DNA from: Jeotgalibaca sp052266715
Lineage (GTDB): Bacteria; Bacillota; Bacilli; Lactobacillales; Aerococcaceae
NCBI GenBank assembly: GCA_052266715.1
Contig: JBQPRB010000008.1
Reading direction: 5' to 3' (one strand)
DNA length: 64,000 nt
The notes below the pieces were generated by a model, which was not told the origin of the DNA, made no database searches, and saw nothing but the letters and a program-made list of their open reading frames with translations. Below, piece by piece: positions 1 through 7,559 of this stretch; the stretch's first letter is position 1, and each line of letters begins with the position of its first letter. The position numbers and the translations under genes are program-made.

Positions 1-21
1 AGGATCAAACTCTCATTAAAA
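1..21 (-). rRNA. 16S ribosomal RNA, 5' end only
   Basis: The first bases read, on the minus strand, as the conserved start of bacterial 16S rRNA (AGAGTTTGATCCT preceded by TTTTAATG). Only the 5' end is inside the window; the gene and presumably the rest of an rrn operon lie to the left. The exact mature 5' end is estimated. Confidence 0.9.
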
Positions 22-226
22 GTGGGCTCTTGTACAGAAACCCTAATGTTTAAGTTGATTGCTCTTGTTGTTTTGCTGACTTACTTGTGTTGCGACACTT
101 GCGTGTCGGCTTAATGTGCATCCGTCAGGATGCCCTGCACGTTTGGTTCGTTCATTCTTTGTTCAGTTTTCAAAGGCCAATCCGTTATCACGTGTTACGT
201 GATGTTTCGTTCGTGACAACTTCTAA
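22..226 (-). promoter_or_regulatory. rRNA operon leader region
   Basis: Transcribed spacer between the rRNA promoters and the 16S 5' end. It contains the stretch CCTTTGAAAACTGAACAAA (minus strand, about 157-175), which is common in Firmicute rRNA leaders and resembles an antitermination or processing region. No protein gene is credible here. Confidence 0.6.
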
Positions 227-255
227 ATATTACCATCGGATTAAATTTATGTCAA
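227..255 (-). promoter_or_regulatory. rRNA promoter P2
   Basis: On the minus strand TTGACA (250-255) is followed after 17 bp by TAATAT (227-232). It lies downstream of a second, similar promoter, the tandem arrangement usual for rrn operons. Confidence 0.75.
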
Positions 256-335
256 CACTTTTTTCAAAAAATTAAAAAGTAAATTAAAAATGTTTTTTGT
301 GTAAACAAAATGTAAATTATCTCCGTGCAATATAG

Positions 336-363
336 ATTATCACAATTTAAACGTGACTGTCAA
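336..363 (-). promoter_or_regulatory. rRNA promoter P1
   Basis: On the minus strand TTGACA (358-363), 16 bp, GATAAT (336-341). It is the upstream member of a tandem promoter pair for the rRNA operon whose 16S gene starts at the left edge. Confidence 0.75.
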
Positions 364-365
364 CA

Positions 366-408
366 AAAAAATCAAAAAATAAAAAAAGAGTGGATTCCCA
401 CTCTTTTT
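366..408 (-). terminator. intrinsic terminator of pgi unit
   Basis: An 11-bp hairpin (383-393 with 398-408, GAGTGG/CCACTC core extended by A:T pairs) is followed on the minus strand by a long T-rich run. It ends the pgi transcript just before the rRNA promoters. Confidence 0.85.
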
Positions 409-424
409 CCCTGAACTATGTCTC

Positions 425-1771
425 TTATAATCTTTCGTTTAATTCTTTTGCTAATTCTTCGAAACCTGGTTTTCCAAGCAAGGCAAACATATTTTTTTTG
501 TATGCCTCAACTCCCGGTTGGTCAAACGGATTTACACCATTTAGGTAACCAGAGATGGCTACTGCAATTTCGAAGAAATAAATCATGTATCCTAAAGAGT
601 AAGCATCCATTGCTGGAATAGTTAATAGTAGATTAGGAACTTCCCCATCTGTATGAGCAAGCAAGGTACCTTGATAGGCTTTAGTATTTACAAAATCGAC
701 ATCTTTACCTTCCAGATACTTCAACCCATCCAAATCTTCAACCAATTCTGGAATTTGAATGTTTTTACGTGGTTTATCGACTTTGATGACTGTTTCGAAA
801 ATATTGCGTTGTCCATCCTGGATATATTGACCCAATGAATGTAAATCGGTTGAGAAGTTTGCGCTAGAAGGATAAATTCCTTTTTGATCTTTACCTTCTG
901 ATTCTCCAAATAATTGTTTCCACCATTCAGAGAAGTATTGCATACCTGGCTCATAGTTAATTAACAATTCAGTAACTTTGCCTTTACGATAAAGGATATT
1001 ACGGATTGCAGCATATTGATAGGCTTCGTTGTTTGTTAAATCAGCGTTGGAATATTCTGCTTGCGCATCGCGAGCACCTTGCATAAGTGCGTCAATATCT
1101 GCGCCACTAACGGCAATCGGCAATAAACCTACTGCTGTAAGAACTGTAAAACGTCCACCAATTTCATCTGGAATAACAAACGTCTCATAACCTTCAGTGT
1201 CTGCTTCATGCTTAGCAGCCCCACGTGCTTTGTCAGTCGTAGAGTAGATACGTTTGCGTGCTTCTTCTTTACCATATTTCTTAATCAGCAATTCTTTGAA
1301 AACACGGAATGCAATAGCTGGTTCAGTTGTTGTACCTGATTTAGAAATCATGTTAACGGAAAAATCACGGTCCCCAATCACTTCGATCAAATCTGATAAA
1401 TAAGTTGAACTAATACTATTTCCGGCAAAGAAAATTTGCGGTGTTTTGCGTTCGCTGTCAGATTGTAGGTTATAGAAAGTATGGTTCAGGAAATCAATTG
1501 CAGCGCGTGCTCCTAAATATGAACCACCAATACCAATAACAACTAATACTTCTGAATCACTTTGGATTTTTTTTGCCGCTTCTTTAATGCGATCATATTC
1601 TTCTTTATCATAAGTTTCAGGCCAATCAACCCAGCCAGTGAAGTCACTGCCAGCGCCCGTACCTTCACGTAGAGCTTTATCAGCTGTCGTTACTTGATCT
1701 TGAAGATAGGTTAATTCATGCTCATTAAAAAATTTCAAAGCTTTGGTGTAATCGAATTGAATGTGTGCCAT
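425..1771 (-). CDS. pgi: glucose-6-phosphate isomerase
   Basis: Interconverts glucose 6-phosphate and fructose 6-phosphate in cytosolic glycolysis. The 448-residue product has the usual length for Firmicute Pgi and carries the sugar-phosphate isomerase signatures GIGGSYLGARAA near residue 80 and SKSGTTTEPAIAFR near residue 143. The start is the ATG of MAHIQFDY at 1771. GGAGGT sits 7 nt upstream, while the longer reading frame that begins 24 nt earlier has no site. It is the last gene of a minus-strand run and is followed by a strong terminator. Nothing unusual is seen. Confidence 0.97.
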   Translation of the reverse strand: MAHIQFDYTKALKFFNEHELTYLQDQVTTADKALREGTGAGSDFTGWVDWPETYDKEEYDRIKEAAKKIQSDSEVLVVIGIGGSYLGARAAIDFLNHTFYNLQSDSERKTPQIFFAGNSISSTYLSDLIEVIGDRDFSVNMISKSGTTTEPAIAFRVFKELLIKKYGKEEARKRIYSTTDKARGAAKHEADTEGYETFVIPDEIGGRFTVLTAVGLLPIAVSGADIDALMQGARDAQAEYSNADLTNNEAYQYAAIRNILYRKGKVTELLINYEPGMQYFSEWWKQLFGESEGKDQKGIYPSSANFSTDLHSLGQYIQDGQRNIFETVIKVDKPRKNIQIPELVEDLDGLKYLEGKDVDFVNTKAYQGTLLAHTDGEVPNLLLTIPAMDAYSLGYMIYFFEIAVAISGYLNGVNPFDQPGVEAYKKNMFALLGKPGFEELAKELNERL

Positions 1772-1820
1772 TAAAATACCTCCATCATTTATCACTTATA
1801 CCTTTGAATAAATTGAAACC

Positions 1821-2210
1821 TTATTTATATATGGGAACTATTCCAAAATCATAGGCGTCCAATAGCGTTGTAAGTTCTTTAGAACGTCGCCAAACGACAT
1901 CATCAGAATCCGATAGTAAGGTATCTGGATTATCTGGACGCTCCACTACATCGAACACAAAAAGCGAGACATTATTTTCTTCTGCCTTCAGGTTTGCCAG
2001 GTCAATCAGACGCAAGGAATCTGCTTCAATCTCAACAAATTCCAGCAAATGCTTCATAATGATGCCCATTGGCAATTTGCCACCACTTTCTGTTTCTTTG
2101 TTTAGGAATGAAATTGAGTCACCATTTTTTTCTACTAGAAAAAATGATTCTCCTTGGGCATTTGTCACCATGATAGTTCCTGCAACTACTCTTGTACCAG
2201 CCATGGCCAT
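1821..2210 (-). CDS. conserved hypothetical protein upstream of pgi
   Basis: I do not recognise this 129-residue protein. It has no signal peptide or membrane segment. The N-terminal third (GTRVVAGTIMVTNAQGESFFLVEK) looks like a beta-rich fold, loosely like the first strands of a Nudix domain, but no Nudix box (GX5EX7REUXEEXGU) is present, so that function is not claimed. The middle part is acidic. AGGAAG lies 8 nt before the ATG of MAMAGT, which supports this start. It is between the S1-domain gene and pgi, 49 bp before pgi and in the same direction, so co-transcription is likely. Confidence 0.75.
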   Translation of the reverse strand: MAMAGTRVVAGTIMVTNAQGESFFLVEKNGDSISFLNKETESGGKLPMGIIMKHLLEFVEIEADSLRLIDLANLKAEENNVSLFVFDVVERPDNPDTLLSDSDDVVWRRSKELTTLLDAYDFGIVPIYK

Positions 2211-2244
2211 CCATCTCGCTTCCTAAAATTGATCTCTTACCTAT

Positions 2245-2631
2245 TTATTCACTATCCGCAAGGCGATCTTGCTCATCTTGCTGTGCTTCTGCAATCCAGG
2301 TTGGCATAACTTTGCGTAACGTTTCAAACCCTATTTGAGGAGCATAGCGCCTTCTTCTGTGTTTCTTGGGTTTTACATTCGAGGGAATATCTAACTTGTC
2401 CAACGCTCTTAACGAAAGGCTGATTTTCTTCGTATACTCATCTATATCGATAATCATGGCCTCTACTTCTTCGCCGACTTGAATCATATCCTCAAGATTC
2501 GTTACATAACCATGCCTACATTCAGAAATGTGAATGAGTCCTTGAGTATTTTTATCAATAGCAACAAATACGCCATATGATTGTATACCAGTTACTTTAC
2601 TGGTTATAATATCACCTATTTTGTATTCCAT
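2245..2631 (-). CDS. S1-domain RNA-binding protein (CvfD/YugI family)
   Basis: A 128-residue cytosolic protein with one S1 domain at about residues 4-73 (KIGDIITSKVTGIQSYGVFV, GLIHISE, SLSLRAL), then a basic linker (KPKKHRRRRY) and a short tail. This matches the general stress protein 13/YugI/CvfD family, known in Gram-positives as ribosome-associated or post-transcriptional regulators. The specific role here is inference. It is in the same direction as the downstream hypothetical gene and pgi. Confidence 0.88.
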   Translation of the reverse strand: MEYKIGDIITSKVTGIQSYGVFVAIDKNTQGLIHISECRHGYVTNLEDMIQVGEEVEAMIIDIDEYTKKISLSLRALDKLDIPSNVKPKKHRRRRYAPQIGFETLRKVMPTWIAEAQQDEQDRLADSE

Positions 2632-2714
2632 ATTCTGTTACTTCCCTTCTACACAAGCCATTATAGCACGGAAAGCATATAAAATGTTGGATTGCGCAAC
2701 CATTAATAAAATGA

Positions 2715-3302
2715 CTATAAAATTTCAATTCCTGTAATTACTACATCGTTTACAGGTTTATCATTTGCTCCTGTTTCAACAGCTTCAATTGCGTAAACAA
2801 CATCCATGCCAGAACGAACTTGGCCGAATACAGTATGACGGTGATCCAACCACGGTGTTCCACCATTTTTACCATACTCTTCCACGATTTCAGCTGGCCA
2901 GCCGCCTTTTTCCAATTGCGCCAACATACTGAATTCTACTGAACGTTTAGTAACGATGAAAAATTGGCTTCCGTTTGTGTTGGGACCAGCATTAGCCATC
3001 GAAAGTGCTCCATGAAGGTTGAATACTTTAGTGCTGAATTCATCCTCAAAAGAATCACCCCAAATACTTTGTCCGCCCATACCAGTTCCCGTTGGGTCCC
3101 CCCCTTGAATCATAAAATCTTCGATGATTCGATGGAAGATAATACCGTCATAATAACCTTTTTCTGCTAAAGCCAAGAAGTTTTCTACTGCTTTAGGAGC
3201 AACTTCTGGGAACAAGCTTATATGAATATCACCCATATTTGTTTTCATAATAATATTTTTTTCGTTTTCTGCTTTTTCAACTAATTGTAGAAATTCATTC
3301 AT
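2715..3302 (-). CDS. cyclophilin-type peptidyl-prolyl cis-trans isomerase
   Basis: Catalyses cis-trans isomerisation of peptidyl-proline bonds to help protein folding. At 195 residues it is a single cyclophilin domain with the signatures YYDGIIFHRIIEDFMIQGGD (catalytic Arg in FHR), SMANAGPNTNGSQFFI and the late DHRHTVFGQV segment. There is no signal peptide, so it is cytosolic. It ends 83 bp before the S1-domain gene and is divergent from the gene at 3440. Confidence 0.95.
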   Translation of the reverse strand: MNEFLQLVEKAENEKNIIMKTNMGDIHISLFPEVAPKAVENFLALAEKGYYDGIIFHRIIEDFMIQGGDPTGTGMGGQSIWGDSFEDEFSTKVFNLHGALSMANAGPNTNGSQFFIVTKRSVEFSMLAQLEKGGWPAEIVEEYGKNGGTPWLDHRHTVFGQVRSGMDVVYAIEAVETGANDKPVNDVVITGIEIL

Positions 3303-3439
3303 TACTTCTCCTCCTTTTTTTCCATTTTACCATAGAGGACCACGGAGTTTCTATATACTTTGTTTTTTTGTTAGTAGCAAAGAAACGTTTCATGTTATCA
3401 TTGAGGCATATATAAAAATAAGATTGAGGATGCAGGCGC

Positions 3440-3928
3440 ATGATAATATTTAATAATTTTCCATTAGTTTGTTCTTTAACGGCTATATTTTTCACGCAAA
3501 TCATTAAGTTTCCAATTGCTTACTTATTAAAGGATCGGCAGACATCTCTCTCAATTGTTACCACAACGGGAGGAATGCCGAGTTCCCACTCGGCTGGCGT
3601 AACAGCACTGATAACAGCGCTCATACTTGAATACGGTTATACTTCGGGGTATGTAGCAATTGCAACGACATTTGGTGTTATTGTTATGTTCGACTCAATG
3701 GGGGTTAGGCGCCAAAGCGGCGAACAAGGCATCGTCATTGAAGACATCCTGGAGGAAATTAAGTTGTTGGCACGATTCCATGCCAAAGATGGAATCAAGG
3801 TAAATCGTAAGTTAATCATACGCAAATACCTGGGCCACAAACCACTGGAAGTATTCGTTGGGCTATTAACCGGGATTTTAATAACCTTTGTAGTCACTAT
3901 GATTTATGTGCGCTTAGGAATTCTTTGA
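3440..3928 (+). CDS. divergent PAP2 family membrane protein (YuiD-like)
   Basis: A 162-residue integral membrane protein with helices at about residues 1-22, 45-85 and 138-158. It contains TTGGMPSSHSAGVTALITAL, the SxxH signature of the divergent PAP2/acid phosphatase superfamily represented by B. subtilis YuiD. The likely substrate is a lipid phosphate or pyrophosphate, but this is unproven. The start ATG has a GAGG about 10 nt upstream, a modest site. It abuts the ferredoxin-NADP reductase gene, so the two are probably co-transcribed. Confidence 0.85.
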   Translation: MIIFNNFPLVCSLTAIFFTQIIKFPIAYLLKDRQTSLSIVTTTGGMPSSHSAGVTALITALILEYGYTSGYVAIATTFGVIVMFDSMGVRRQSGEQGIVIEDILEEIKLLARFHAKDGIKVNRKLIIRKYLGHKPLEVFVGLLTGILITFVVTMIYVRLGIL

Positions 3929-3948
3929 GCTTAGTTGGAGGGGTAATA

Positions 3949-4941
3949 TTGTTAGAAAATAAAGACATTTATGACATCACCATTATTGGAGGCGGACCCG
4001 CTGGAATGTTTACAGCTTTCTATGCTGGTCTCAGACAAGCTAAAGTAAAAATAATCGAAGCTTTGCCCCAGTTGGGTGGACAACCTGGAATGTTGTATAC
4101 TGAAAAAGTCATTTACGACATCCCCGCTCTACCTGCTATCACCGGTGGAGATTTGGTAAAAAATTTAAACGAACAACTTGATCGTTTCGACACAACTGTT
4201 TGTTGCGGAGAAGAAGCCTTTGAGCTGGAGAAAGATGAGAACGGCATTTTTGAGATTCAAACGTCTAAACAAAAACATTACTCAAAAGCGGTTATTATTT
4301 CTGCAGGAAATGGGGCGTTTCGTCCTCGTAAGCTAGAAATCGATCACGCTGAATTATACGAAAACACAAATTTACATTACTTTGTAAACAATATAGAGAG
4401 TTTCCGTGATAAAACGGTCGCAATTTGTGGCGGTGGCGATTCTGCTGTCGATTGGGCTTTAACTCTGGAACCTCTGGCAAAAAAAGTCTTTTTGATTCAT
4501 CGTCGCCCACAATTCCGGGCGCAGGAACACAGTATTCACCTCCTTTCAAAATCATCAGTGGAGATATTGACTCCGTATGTTCCAGTTACGATTAATGGCG
4601 ACGGAAAATTATTGTCAAGCGTCGTTCTACAGGAAGCCAGAAAAGACAATACAATCGAAATCGAGGTCGATGATTTCCTTATTAACTACGGCTTTTCTTC
4701 TTCAATCGGAGCCATGAAAAAATGGGGTTTTGATGTTAAAGGAAATTCCATAACCATCAACTCCAAAATGGAAACAACGATTCCTGGTGTTTATGCAGTT
4801 GGGGATATTTCTTCCTATGATGGTAAAGTAAAATTAATCGCAACAGGTTTTGGAGAAGCACCTACCGCTGTCAACAACGCAATGGTATATATTAATCCAG
4901 ATACACGTGTCCAACCAATGCACAGTACAAGTTTATTCTAA
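3949..4941 (+). CDS. ferredoxin/flavodoxin-NADP+ reductase, YumC type
   Basis: A thioredoxin-reductase-like flavoprotein of 330 residues that passes electrons between NADPH and ferredoxin or flavodoxin. The FAD-binding motif ITIIGGGPAGMFTAFYAG is at about residues 9-26, the NADPH-binding motif VAICGGGDSAVDWAL near 158 and the second FAD motif PGVYAVGDI near 282. The redox CxxC of thioredoxin reductase is absent, as expected for this family. I chose the TTG at 3949 because GGAGGGG lies 5 nt upstream and the protein then starts MLENKDIYDITIIGGG like its homologues. The TTG 24 nt earlier overlaps the previous gene and has no site. Confidence 0.93.
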   Translation: MLENKDIYDITIIGGGPAGMFTAFYAGLRQAKVKIIEALPQLGGQPGMLYTEKVIYDIPALPAITGGDLVKNLNEQLDRFDTTVCCGEEAFELEKDENGIFEIQTSKQKHYSKAVIISAGNGAFRPRKLEIDHAELYENTNLHYFVNNIESFRDKTVAICGGGDSAVDWALTLEPLAKKVFLIHRRPQFRAQEHSIHLLSKSSVEILTPYVPVTINGDGKLLSSVVLQEARKDNTIEIEVDDFLINYGFSSSIGAMKKWGFDVKGNSITINSKMETTIPGVYAVGDISSYDGKVKLIATGFGEAPTAVNNAMVYINPDTRVQPMHSTSLF

Positions 4942-4966
4942 TAATTAATCTTAGGGAGGCATAAAC

Positions 4967-5473
4967 ATGGTCAAAAGCGCTAGTGAATTACATGCTAAAG
5001 CAACGAATTTGTTAAAGGAACGCGGCGTCGAAATTGAAGATATCGCAAAACTGGTTATGTTTTTACAAAAAGAATACGTTGAAGACTTATCAATGGAATT
5101 GTGTTGCAATAATGTGCATTCAGTTTTGTTGAAGCGAGAAGTCCAAAACGCCGTGATAACGGGTATTGAATTGGATATTTTAGCTGAACAAGGCATATTA
5201 TCCCAACCTTTATTGGATATTGTAGTAAATGATGAAGGTCTTTTCGGTATTGATGAAATCTTAGCCCTATCCATCGTTAACGTCTATGGGTCGATCGGTT
5301 TTACTAATTATGGCTATATCGATAAAGTTAAGCCTGGAATATTGAAAAAGTTAAACAATAAACATGACAACGAATGCCACACTTTTTTGGATGACATTGT
5401 GGGAGCAATCGCTGCTGCAGCTGCTAGCCGCATCGCCCACGATGATCCTAATAAATCTGAAATAATGAAATAA
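4967..5473 (+). CDS. phosphatidylglycerophosphatase A-like protein (YutG family)
   Basis: A 168-residue member of the PgpA family as in B. subtilis YutG. PgpA enzymes dephosphorylate phosphatidylglycerophosphate in phospholipid synthesis. Visible family features are the N-terminal region (LLKERGVEIEDIAKLVMFLQ), the NVYGSIGFTNYGYIDK block and the TFLDDIVGAIAAAAASRIAHD end. Unlike E. coli PgpA, strongly hydrophobic membrane helices are not evident, which fits the soluble Firmicute branch; the enzymatic activity is therefore inferred. GGAGG lies 7-8 nt before the ATG. A bidirectional terminator follows. Confidence 0.85.
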   Translation: MVKSASELHAKATNLLKERGVEIEDIAKLVMFLQKEYVEDLSMELCCNNVHSVLLKREVQNAVITGIELDILAEQGILSQPLLDIVVNDEGLFGIDEILALSIVNVYGSIGFTNYGYIDKVKPGILKKLNNKHDNECHTFLDDIVGAIAAAAASRIAHDDPNKSEIMK

Positions 5474-5511
5474 CAGAAAAATCTCTGGGACTTATCCCAG
5501 AGATTTTTCTG
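5474..5511. terminator. bidirectional terminator
   Basis: A perfect 17-bp hairpin (5474-5490 with 5495-5511) with A-rich and T-rich flanks in both orientations lies between the convergent PgpA-like and TIGR01906 genes. It overlaps the last codons of the minus-strand gene. Confidence 0.85.
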
Positions 5512-6118
5512 TACGGCGATGGACAAGCCATAACCCAATTTCTAAAATGACAAAAACTAAAATAAAACAATGCATGAAAAATTCTTGTGGTAACGCCAAT
5601 ATAATCGGGTCCGTACGGTAGTCAAACAACCAAGCATCATTGTTAAAAAAAATATGGTGGAACGTTGTGAATAGCTCATCGAAATTTAGAAAAATTAAAA
5701 ATAAAACACCGAGTGGTAATAAAACCATTATCCTGGTCGGCTGAATCAATTCATAAAGAGTAGCAGTTTTCTTTTTATATTGCCAAAATAAAAAAGAAGC
5801 TATTCCACTGATAAATAAAATCGCATAATCCAACAAAAATAATATTTTTACTTCATAAAAATGGAATAATCCACTTTCAGACGATGGAAAATCGGGCATA
5901 GCCAACCTCTCAATCCAAGGGAAATTCAAATAATCGATTAAAATACGATAATTATAGAGAATCACTTCCTTAGACAGGCCAACCCGTTCTGGAATATTGA
6001 AATAATCAACATCAAAAGCATACATAGGTATAAAATTAATGGTAAATGCGATTGCAAAAGAAAGAATAAACATGAAAATCGCTAACAAACCTAGACTATT
6101 TTTTATAATTTTCATCAT
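5492..6118 (-). CDS. TIGR01906 family integral membrane protein
   Basis: A 208-residue membrane protein with helices at about residues 6-30, 94-112, 128-147 and 178-200. It is recognisable as the TIGR01906 family of Lactobacillales, whose function is unknown. A polar region of about 60 residues between the first two helices (with Tyr/Phe/Asn-rich segments) is probably extracellular. Its ATG overlaps the stop of the NagD-like gene (ATGA), so the two are translationally coupled. The YunD-YutD-NagD-TIGR01906 order is common in this bacterial order. Confidence 0.85.
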   Translation of the reverse strand: MMKIIKNSLGLLAIFMFILSFAIAFTINFIPMYAFDVDYFNIPERVGLSKEVILYNYRILIDYLNFPWIERLAMPDFPSSESGLFHFYEVKILFLLDYAILFISGIASFLFWQYKKKTATLYELIQPTRIMVLLPLGVLFLIFLNFDELFTTFHHIFFNNDAWLFDYRTDPIILALPQEFFMHCFILVFVILEIGLWLVHRRTEKSLG

Positions 6119-6888
6119 TCAAACCGCCATTCACTCAAATCGTTTAGTGTGTAGGTCGGCTTGTTGCTGATTGTAGATAGTTCCTCTGGTTTCGTAACGC
6201 CAGTAAGAGCCAAAATGGTATCAACCCCAAAGTTCATCCCCGCTAAAATGTCCGTGTGATAATTGTCACCGATCATTGCAACTTCCTCTTTGGTCAATCC
6301 GATCCTTTCAAGGGCACCATCCATAATATAGCCATAAGGCTTGCCAATAATTATGGGTTCTTTTTGGGTACTTGTCTTCAAAAAGGCTGTTAAAGAGCCC
6401 GCGCCCGGCATCATCCCTTTTTCTGTTGGTAAATTAACGTCTGGATTAGTTGCTATAAAAGCAGCCCCATTACGAATGGCTGTACTAGCCGTAGCTAATT
6501 TTTGATAAGAAGCAAAGCGATCCAGCCCTTGAATAACCACTTCAATATCATCTTCAACAATCACCAACCCAGCTTCTTCAACCTGGGCTTGTAAAGCCGG
6601 CTCACCCACTACAAAGGTACGGGCTCCAGGATACGTTTTCTTTGCGTAATCTACAGCCGCTAACCCACTCGTATAGACATTATCAGCGGAGGCGTCAATG
6701 CCACTTACCGCTTTCAAATGTTCGACCACGTCTTCTTGTGTCTTGGTTGCGTTATTGGTTACGTAAAGATAAGGAATACCCCGCGCTTCCAATTCCGATA
6801 TAAATGTTTTTGCAGTAGGAATAGGATCCGTACCCGCATAGACTGTTCCATCTAAATCAATAAAAAAACCTTTATACTGCTTGATAAG
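6115..6888 (-). CDS. NagD-like HAD phosphatase (TIGR01457), start unresolved
   Basis: A haloacid-dehalogenase-superfamily sugar or nucleotide phosphatase, about 257 residues. The open frame includes motif I FFIDLDGT (nucleophile Asp), VTNNATKT (motif II region), IGKPYGYIMDGAL and the Mg-binding MIGDNYHTDI. Between the in-frame TGA at 6889-6891 and motif I there is no ATG, GTG or TTG. The first in-frame TTG (6790-6792) would delete the catalytic motif. GGAGG with a properly spaced ATG (6890-6892) exists, but that ATG is one base out of frame and meets a stop after six codons. So the gene carries a 1-nt 5' frameshift, a sequencing or assembly error, or a very rare start (ATC/CTT). The stated 5' end is the frame limit, not a proven start. 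Confidence 0.8.
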   Translation of the reverse strand, partial: LIKQYKGFFIDLDGTVYAGTDPIPTAKTFISELEARGIPYLYVTNNATKTQEDVVEHLKAVSGIDASADNVYTSGLAAVDYAKKTYPGARTFVVGEPALQAQVEEAGLVIVEDDIEVVIQGLDRFASYQKLATASTAIRNGAAFIATNPDVNLPTEKGMMPGAGSLTAFLKTSTQKEPIIIGKPYGYIMDGALERIGLTKEEVAMIGDNYHTDILAGMNFGVDTILALTGVTKPEELSTISNKPTYTLNDLSEWRFE

Positions 6889-6906
6889 TCATCCGCCTCC
6901 GAAATC

Positions 6907-7542
6907 TTAATCTTCAATTTTATGAATCTGAAAACTGGTTTTTGGCTTATCTTCTGAACTTTCAGAGGGGCCATTTTTTATTTTATTTCGTTGTTTGGTT
7001 TTATCAGTTTGTTTAATGACAAAATTCTTTTTTTGCTTGACTGGTACACTAGTTGATTTATCATTTTGCTCGACAACTTCAGTGTTAGTCGGAGGAGTTT
7101 GGCGTTTTTTCTTCCGTTTATTCCGGGATTTTTTAGTTTCAGATTGTTCTTTTTCAAGAACGAAATAAGCACAACCAAAATTGCAGTATTCATATAAATA
7201 ATCTTCTAAAAAGCTGATTTTTTTGTCTAGTGGTGCACGATTATTTTTATCGTTGAAAAAGCCTTTTAGACGTAACTGGTCATATCCCCAGTCACCAACA
7301 ATATAATCATATTTGTTCAAAATGGTATTGTAACGATTAGCGATAGCTTCTTCATTAACAGCGTCACGATAATTAGCAGCTATTATGTAAGTAAGATTTT
7401 CAATTTTAATCTTATTATCTTCCAACAGCTCTACCTGACTTAAATTTAAAACTTTTTCTTCTTTCACTTTATCGTTTGTTTCAACAATATCCTCTAACTT
7501 GGCATTCACTTTTTCTTTAACAGTTTTACTTTTTTGCTTCAT
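6907..7542 (-). CDS. YutD family protein with basic C-terminal tail
   Basis: A 211-residue cytosolic protein. Residues about 45-135 are the YutD-like domain (IENLTYIIAANYRDAV, YDYIVGDWGYDQLRLKGFF, FLEDYLYEYCNFGCAYFVLEK). The first 35 residues are charged and the last 75 are Lys/Arg/Thr/Ser-rich and probably disordered (KKSRNKRKKKRQ). The family is conserved in Bacilli, always close to YunD and NagD-like genes, but its function is unknown to me. GAGGT lies 6-7 nt before the ATG. Confidence 0.85.
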   Translation of the reverse strand: MKQKSKTVKEKVNAKLEDIVETNDKVKEEKVLNLSQVELLEDNKIKIENLTYIIAANYRDAVNEEAIANRYNTILNKYDYIVGDWGYDQLRLKGFFNDKNNRAPLDKKISFLEDYLYEYCNFGCAYFVLEKEQSETKKSRNKRKKKRQTPPTNTEVVEQNDKSTSVPVKQKKNFVIKQTDKTKQRNKIKNGPSESSEDKPKTSFQIHKIED

Positions 7543-7559
7543 AATTACACCTCATCACT

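Noticed and set aside
87..275. Possible small protein in the rRNA leader
   Set aside because: The region is the rRNA operon leader and promoter on the other strand; there is no RBS and no recognisable protein features.
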